Shown here: piece by piece, positions 57,806 to 64,000 of the stretch | Position numbering within the stretch: the stretch's first letter is position 1 | Layout: each line of letters starts with the position of its first letter | Source of the DNA: Aralia elata | Lineage: Eukaryota; Streptophyta; Magnoliopsida; Apiales; Araliaceae | DNA length: 64,000 nt | Direction: 5' to 3' | Assembly (NCBI GenBank): GCA_034770075.1 | Contig: CM068380.1 | Span: 40,165,033 to 40,229,032, forward strand | Notes under the pieces: model-generated | Told to the model about the DNA's origin: nothing | The model's input: the letters and a program-made list of their open reading frames with translations, nothing else | The model's database searches: none | Translations under genes and position numbers: made by a program

Positions 57806-59817
57806 GAACAATCTATGTGTTTAGCTATTAAGGACGCGACCGAGATACCGAATCAACGTCGAACCTTAATGAAACTTGTCTAGATTAGCGTGATACATGT
57901 TTATATACGTGCTAACGCTTATTATTGGTATACGTAGACTACGTGCGTTGACCGATTGTACTAAATTATAGTGAGCTACGCTAAGGCAAGTGTCCTAACT
58001 TTTCTCAATTTATATTAAGCAATTCATTTATGTCTTGCTATCAATTATTATGAAGTTATTGCTACTTGTTCAGCATAACTTAAGAAATGAAATCATTTAT
58101 TGATTGTTTGAGCTTAAAATTATTGTACCAAACCAAATTATTTTGGTACGACATCTATACTGAGTAAAAAGGACACCGTGGATGGAAGGTGGTCCGACAA
58201 ACCTTCGAATAAGGTTTTAATTTGGCAATTAAATGAATTGACCAAAATTGGCAATTAACTGAAATTGACCAAAATGTGGTAGGATGATATGCATACTCCT
58301 AGGATATTGGTGAGGCTGATCACCTACCAGATATCCGAACTCAAAGAGGTTCTAAGTCATTGAAGACTGACAGAACAAATTGAAATATATGGTTCTGGTA
58401 CAGAACCCTCAGTATCAATTATACATCACTTAACATCTTTCAAATCAAACACACTGTGTTTACATTTTCAAATGAACTTGCTGAGCATTTGTGGCTCATT
58501 CTTGCGCATATCTTCTTTTGCAGCTTTAAATGATATCCCTAGCACTTCTGGGACAGATAAAGGAAAAGGGCATGCTTACTAGTTTTATTAACTGCTTTTG
58601 AATAATCTAAGTCTTTTAAAGACTTTTGTTGTAATAACTTAGTACTGAGAACAATATAACCGAATCAAATGATATGTAATATATTATAATCAAACACACT
58701 GTGTTTACATTTTCAAATGAACTTGCTGAGCATTTGTAGCTCATTCTTGCGCATATCTTCTTTTGCAGCTTTAAATGATATCCCTAGCACTTCTGGGACA
58801 GATAAAGGAAAAGGGCATGCTTACTAGTTTTATTAACTGCTTTTGAATAATCTAAGTCTTTTAAAGACTTTTGTTGTAATAACTTAGTACTGAGAACAAT
58901 ATAACCGAATCAAATGATACGTAATATATTATTGAATAATCTATGTGTTTAGCTATTAAGGACGCGACCGAGATACCGAATCAACGTCGAACCTTAATGA
59001 AACTTGTCTAGATTAGCGTGATACATGTTTATATACGTGCTAACGCTTATTATTGGTATACGTAGACTACGTGCGTTGACCGATTGTACTAAATTATAGT
59101 GAGCTACGCTAAGGCAAGTGTCCTAACTTTTCTCAATTTATATTAAGCAATTCATTTATGTCTTGCTATCAATTATTATGAAGTTATTGCTACTTGTTCA
59201 GCATAACTTAAGAAATGAAATCATTTATTGATTGTTTGAGCTTAAAATTATTGTACCAAACCAAATTATTTTGGTACGACATCTATACTGAGTAAAAAGG
59301 ACACCGTGGATGGAAGGTGGTCCGACAAACCTTCGAATAAGGTTTAATTTGGCAATTAAATGAATTGACCAAAATTGGCAATTAACTGAAATTGACCAAA
59401 ATGTGGTAGGATGATATGCATACTCCTAGGATATTGGTGAGGCTGATCACCTACCAGATATCCGAACTCAAAGAGGTTCTAAGTCATTGAAGACTGACAG
59501 AACAAATTGAAATATATGGTTCTGGTACAGAACCCTCAGTATCAATTATACATCACTTAACATCTTTCAAATCAAACACACTGTGTTTACATTTTCAAAT
59601 GAACTTGCTGAGCATTTGTAGCTCATTCTTGCGCATATCTTCTTTTGCAGCTTTAAATGATATCCCTAGCACTTCTGGGACAGATAAAGGAAAAGGGCAT
59701 GCTTACTAGTTTTATTAACTGCTTTTGAATAATCTAAGTCTTTTAAAGACTTTTGTTGTAATAACTTAGTACTGAGAACAATATAACCGAATCAAATGAT
59801 ATGTAATATATTATAAT
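57806..59817 (+). repeat. internal duplications in LTR Y (A-B-B-A-B)
   Basis: Segment A (about 637 bp) is at 57806-58442 and 58934-59569; segment B (about 245 bp) is at 58443-58687, 58688-58932 and 59570-59817. Copies are almost identical by eye: one T in a TTTT run differs between the A copies, and GTGGCTC/GTAGCTC differs between B1 and B2/B3. B begins ATCAAACACACTGTG and A begins GAAYAATCTATGTG. Confidence 0.95.
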
Positions 59818-60280
59818 CCTTTATTTCATCGATTGCGTTATACTCTGATCTTTATTTTATTTATCATAGTTGTAATAGGTAAATACAGTATCTATACGAA
59901 CTATACATCTGAATGAGGGTATTTAAATGATGTTGAAAGTCCTATAAGCTCTGGGGTTACACTTAATGAGCGCCGGTAAGGTGCCATCTTTACCGGAATG
60001 CGCCCCTCAGTTCTATGGACAATCTTATCGTTAATACTGTGAATGTCAGATAGATAGGGAATATCGATATGAAAGAGATATCTACAAGATATGAATTTAT
60101 ACATCCAAGTGAGAGTATCTAAACACAGATAACGTTCTGACGAGAACTATTATCCGTTATGGGATACTGTGAACCTTGGATAGATAGAAGTCATATTTTA
60201 TTGAATATTTATAGTTGTATAGTTTCACATGAGCACCAAATCTGCTACAGGGAGTGTAGGGAATTTGGGGGCGTCACAAG

Positions 60281-60293
60281 TTGGTATCAGAGC
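60281..60293 (+). other. primer-binding site of element Y
   Basis: TTGGTATCAGAGC two bases after the CACA end of LTR Y; tRNA-Met type. Confidence 0.9.
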
Positions 60294-60452
60294 TATAAAC
60301 ACAAGTTGGTGTGAAGAGCCCCGAGCCTCTTGCTGGTGACTGCCTGTAAAATGGGAAGCACCGAAGCCAGACTCTCTGTAGGGGACGTCGTGAAGTCGGT
60401 GGCAAGATGATAGGTACCACTGTGAGGTGCTATGGTTGGAAGCACCATGAAA

Positions 60453-60473
60453 GTCACAAGTTGGTATCAGAGT
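60453..60473 (+). other. second PBS-like site in element Y
   Basis: GTCACAAGTTGGTATCAGAG repeats, base for base, the LTR-end/PBS junction at 60273-60292, 180 bases further on. The sequence after it (TAGATTATAGCTCTAAGGTAG) resembles the leader of element X. Confidence 0.9.
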
Positions 60474-60628
60474 TGTAGATTATAGCTCTAAGGTAGTTAG
60501 GAAATACCTTAGGATATAATCTTTGAGTCCGTAAAATACTTAATAAACATAAGATAACCTTAAAAGCCTTATATTTTTGTGTAAACTTGCTTCATCATAA
60601 TACTAAACAAGTAAAATTCTTTTGTAGG

Positions 60629-61198
60629 ATGGCAGACCCAGATTGGGAAGATAGTTCAGGGGAGATAGGTTCACAGGTGATAGAGCTTGAGCAGGGCAGT
60701 GATCTTGAAGGACAAGAAGTTCAATATAACTTAGAATTCCATGATGCGGTAGAGGCAGAACCTAATGAGGATACTGCAGAGGTTCACATAGAAGAAGGAG
60801 CAGATGAGGAAGAGCCAATATGCAGAGATATATCAGAAGTTCGAAATCAATCTGTAGAAGAGCTAGAAGAAGGAAACCCAGAGGAGGAAAACCTACTAGA
60901 ACAAGCCCAGATGGAAATACATACCTTAAATAATAGGGTGACGTATATGGAAGAAAGGTTAGAGAATGAAGGACGATTAAATATCCGACTCCAGACACTA
61001 TTGTCAAGAAAGGAAAGAGAACGATATCAAATCCAAGCAAGGCTTGATAAAACTAATAAAGAATTTCGTGAAACACTTGTGGATCTAGATAAGCGAATAG
61101 AGGATTATCCCGTAGAGAATGGAAAGACTGGATACGACATTAATAGGTGGGTGGTATCCAGTATGCTATGTGATGAGTATCGTAAGATTAAGCTTTAG
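60629..61198 (+). CDS. element Y ORF1: acidic coiled-coil protein (gag N-terminal part?)
   Basis: An intact 189-residue frame from ATG 60629 (AGGATGGCAGAC; an in-frame ATG at 60587 is possible) to TAG 61196. The first 90 residues are very acidic (EEGADEEEP, EELEEGNPEEENLLEQ). Residues about 90-170 form a predicted coiled coil (EIHTLNNRVTYMEERLENEG, ERERYQIQARLDKTNKEF). It occupies the gag position after the PBS, and Tekay-type gag proteins often have a lineage-specific N-terminal part, but the conserved gag core and CCHC knuckle are not found here or downstream, so most of gag seems deleted. Function not known; no RNA-binding motif seen. Confidence 0.55.
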   Translation: MADPDWEDSSGEIGSQVIELEQGSDLEGQEVQYNLEFHDAVEAEPNEDTAEVHIEEGADEEEPICRDISEVRNQSVEELEEGNPEEENLLEQAQMEIHTLNNRVTYMEERLENEGRLNIRLQTLLSRKERERYQIQARLDKTNKEFRETLVDLDKRIEDYPVENGKTGYDINRWVVSSMLCDEYRKIKL

Positions 61199-61484
61199 AT
61201 AAACCTGGTCACCAAAGTGTGTATGTAAATAGTAGTATCTAAACTACTTTACCCAAGTTTTGGAAAACTGGTTTGGGAATGCTAGTAGTACTTATATAAA
61301 CTACTAGCCGAATATGTAAACCTTCTGTATGAATATACAAATTATGTTTGAACAATATGTGTATTACATACTTGTAATTATACTAGTTTTCTTACTTATA
61401 TAACTTAATGCCGCTTGAAAGAAGACCATAGACATTAGTAGAGGCAGAAAATAGAGAAGTAAACCCAATAGTTAATAAATTTAA
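61199..61484 (+). other. gap between ORF1 and protease in element Y
   Basis: AT-rich, no coding motif recognised. The missing gag core, knuckle and DTG/DSG protease active site would be expected here, so a deletion or replacement took place. Confidence 0.5.
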
Positions 61485-64000
61485 ATATACCTTGTAAACA
61501 TAAAAATTACAAATAAAGAGATAATTCCTGTTAAAACCATATATAAGAATTGTGACGTAGGGATTAAGGGACACAAGTTTCTTGTGAACCTCATTCCTAT
61601 ACAATTAGGAAAATTTGATATAATCTTAGGCATGGATTGGTTGGTTAATTATAATGCAATGATTGACTTCCATTTAAAATGTGTAAACCTATTGACTGAG
61701 TCAAAGTCAAAGGTAGTGTTCAACGGTGGTTGTTCACCTAAGCGATCTCGATGTTTGACAGTAATGCAAGCAGAGAAGTTGCTTAGGAAGGGTTGTACAG
61801 GCTATTTGGCATACATAGTAGATACTCAAAAGGAAGGAGCAAAGTTAGATCAAATACCTGTAGTTAGAGAATTTCCAGATGTATTTCCAGATGACTTACC
61901 AGGTCTACCTCCGGATAGAGAGATCGAATTTGTTATCGATCTTGTACCAGGTACGGCGCCAGTTTCCAAAGCACCGTACAGAATGGCACCTGTAGAGTTG
62001 AAGGAGTTACTTGTGCAGCTACAAGAACTCTTAGACAAAAAGTACATACAACCCAGTGTTTCACCTTGGGGAGCACCAGTGTTGTTTGTAAAGAAGAAGG
62101 ATGGAACATTAAGGTTATGCATTGATTATAGAGAATTAAATAAGTTAACCATAAAGAACAAATATCCTTTACCATGAATTGATGATTTGTTTGACCAGTT
62201 GAAAGGGGCCGAACACTTTTCGAAGATCGACCTACGATCAGGTTATCATCAATTAAAGGTAAGACAAGAAGATGTGCTGAAGACAGCATTTAGGACACGC
62301 TATGGACATTATGAGTTTCTTGTGATGTCTTTTGGATTAACAAATGCACCGAAAGCATTCATGGACTTGATGAACAGAGTGTTTAAACCATGCTTAGACA
62401 AATTTGTCGTAGTGTTCATCGATGATATATTAGTATACTCGAGAACACAGGAGGAGCATGCTGAACACTTAAGGAGCGTATTAAAGATATTACGCAAGGA
62501 ACAACTTTATGCAAAGTTTTCCAAATGTGAATTTTGGTTGGAACGAGTTCAATTCTTGGGTCATGTGATTGACAAGAATGGAATAGCGGTAGATCCAGCA
62601 AAGGTAGAAGCGGTTGTGAATTGGGAACAACCAACAACTCCAACAGAAGTAAGAAGTTTTCTCGGTTTAGCAGGGTACTACAGGCGATATATACAAGATT
62701 TTTCAAAGATAGCAACCCCGCTAACCAATTTGACTCGAAAGACGGTAAAGTACGTCTGGACAGACAAATGTGAAGAAAGCTTCCAAGAGTTGAAGAAACG
62801 GTTAAGCATGGCACCAGTATTATCTTTACCAGACGATACAGGAGGCCTTGTAGTTTATAGTGATGCATCGCACAAGAGATTAGGATGTGTGTTGATGTAA
62901 CATGGGAAAGTAATTGCATATGCATCAAGACAACTCAAAGATTATGAGAAGAGGTATCCTACGCATGATCTTGAGTTAGCCGCGGTAGTATTTGCCTTGA
63001 AAATTTGGAGGCATTATTTGTACGGGGAGAGATGTGAAATATATACAGATCATAAAAGTCTGAAATATATTTTTACACAAAAAGAGTTAAACATGAGGTA
63101 GAGGAGATGGCTAGAGTTGAGAAAGGATTTCGACTGTGAGATCTTATATCATCCAAGGAAAGCCAACGTCGTAGCAAATGCATTGAGTCAGAAGAACCAA
63201 GAGAAGTTAAATGTGATGACTAATAACGAGGTACTGATAAAAGAGTTTCACAAACTTGAGATCGGGGTAAGAGTTCCAGTCAATTCTAACCAGAAGTTAT
63301 TCGTCATGGAGGGTAGTTCGACTTTATTGGATAGAATCAAAGGACTACAGGAGACTGATGCAGAATGTCAGAAGTATAAGGCAGAAATGACTCATAAGAA
63401 GAATGTTAAGTTTAGAGTGGATAAGGATGGAATACTGAGATACGAAAATATAATTTGGGTACCTTCAGTACAAGAACTAAAAGATGAAATACTGAATGAA
63501 GCCCACAGTTCTAAATTCGTTGTACATCCAGGGAGTACAAAAATGTACAAAGACTTGAGCCAACATTTTTGGTGGTCTAACATGAAAAGAGAAATAGCAG
63601 AGTGGGTAAGTAAATGTTTAACGTGTCAAAGGGTTAAAACTGAACATCAGAAACCAAGCGGATTATTACAGCCCTTAGAAATCCTGAGTGGAAATGGGAG
63701 CACATTACCATGGATTTTGTAGTTGGTCTCCCAAATACACAGAAAGGTCACAATGCCATTTGGGTAATTGTAGATCGTCTTACCAAATCAGCTCATTTTC
63801 TACCCATCAAAATCAACTTCAGTCTTGACCAGTTAGCCAAACTTTATATCAATGAAATCATTTCTAGACATGGAGTCCCTGTTTCTATAGTATCAGACCG
63901 AGATCCACGATTTACTTCGAATTTTTGGACAAGTCTCCAGAAAAATTTAGGAACTCAGTTGAGACTAAGTACAGCATACCATCCACAAACTGACGGTCAG
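61485..64000 (+). pseudogene. Tekay-like pol: protease end, RT, RNase H, integrase (partial)
   Basis: One frame runs from 61485 to about 63682. It opens with the protease tail (FDIILGMDWL near 61620), then RT: VSKAPYRMAPVELKEL, SPWGAPVLFVKKKDGTLR, YHQLKVR, the FIDDILVYS active site at 62415-62441, and FLGHVIDKNGI. RNase H follows (VVYSDASHKRLG, ASRQLKDYE, YTDHKSLKYIF), then the integrase HHCC zinc region (His 63503 and 63527, Cys 63618 and 63627). Stops in frame: TGA 62175, TAA 62898, TAG 63099. A one-base loss near 63682 shifts the frame; the catalytic core continues to the window end with MDFVVGLP, VDRLTKSAHFLP and SDRDPRF. The active sites seen are intact, so this is the youngest-looking element. 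The third catalytic residue and the chromodomain lie beyond the window. Confidence 0.9.

Larger units (their letters stand above)
55122..60278 (+). mobile_element. 5' LTR of Tekay-like element Y (shared with X?)
   Basis: 5157 bp, TGTAATATACCG...AATTTGGGGGCGTCACA, preceded by a PPT and followed by a PBS, so by position it is both the 3' LTR of X and the 5' LTR of Y. A TATA box lies at 56122-56129. The stretch 57110-57790 is almost pure A/T. The LTR is lengthened by duplications at 57806-59817. No gene. Confidence 0.85.

Noticed and set aside
60762..61040. minus-strand hydrophobic 92-residue frame (possible membrane protein)
   Set aside because: It is the complement of the acidic ORF1 (GAA/GAG codons read backwards give Leu/Phe/Ser), so hydrophobicity is an artefact.

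Overview
This window is a stretch of flowering-plant (probably eudicot) heterochromatin made almost entirely of nested LTR retrotransposons. The evidence is plant-specific: Ty3/gypsy lineages of the Athila, Tat and chromovirus (Tekay-like and Reina-like) types, Ty1/copia pieces, LTRs of up to about 5 kb, primer-binding sites for plant tRNA-Asp and tRNA-Met, and a plant mobile domain (PMD) gene. The background is strongly AT-rich. I see no ordinary host gene, rRNA, tRNA gene or CRISPR. Lineage names come from protein motifs and LTR/PBS/PPT signatures read by eye, not from a database search.

Layout. 1-2759: 3' end of an Athila-like element (integrase tail, noncoding region, PPT, LTR). 2760-4865: two Tat-type LTR fragments in inverted orientation, the second hit by a tRNA-derived SINE. 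4866-5429: Athila gag remnant. 5456-11174: a Tekay-like LTR (+) carrying a complete solo LTR (-) at 6526-9498. 11175-14279: 3' end of a copia element (-). 14280-about 19540: 3' part of a Tat-type element (-): a 2.0-kb LTR, PPT, an eleven-copy 70-bp minisatellite and, on the opposite strand, a three-exon PMD gene. About 19540-27200: Athila-family LTRs, a gag remnant (-) and a 3' ORF (+). 27201-33042: a copia element interrupted by a Reina-like chromovirus whose RT-RNase H is deleted. 34314-49701: a copia element (-) holding a 5.1-kb solo LTR and, elsewhere, an Athila solo LTR that holds a Tekay-like solo LTR that holds another. 49702-64000: an Athila LTR start, then two Tekay-like elements (X and Y) head to tail; Y has a 5.2-kb LTR with internal duplications, two PBS-like sites and a pol gene with few lesions.

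Working together. The order of insertion can be read from target-site duplications (TGATA, AACAT, TATAT, CGACC and an imperfect CATAC/CGTAC). At least five solo LTRs show that LTR-LTR recombination has been active. Every coding region of the retroelements is broken by stops, frameshifts or deletions; element Y is the least damaged. The PMD gene is the only gene with a plausible intact exon-intron structure. The most interesting signals are this antisense PMD gene with the 70-bp array inside a Tat-type element, and clusters of GC-rich palindromic boxes upstream of the TATA boxes in otherwise AT-rich LTRs of different lineages.
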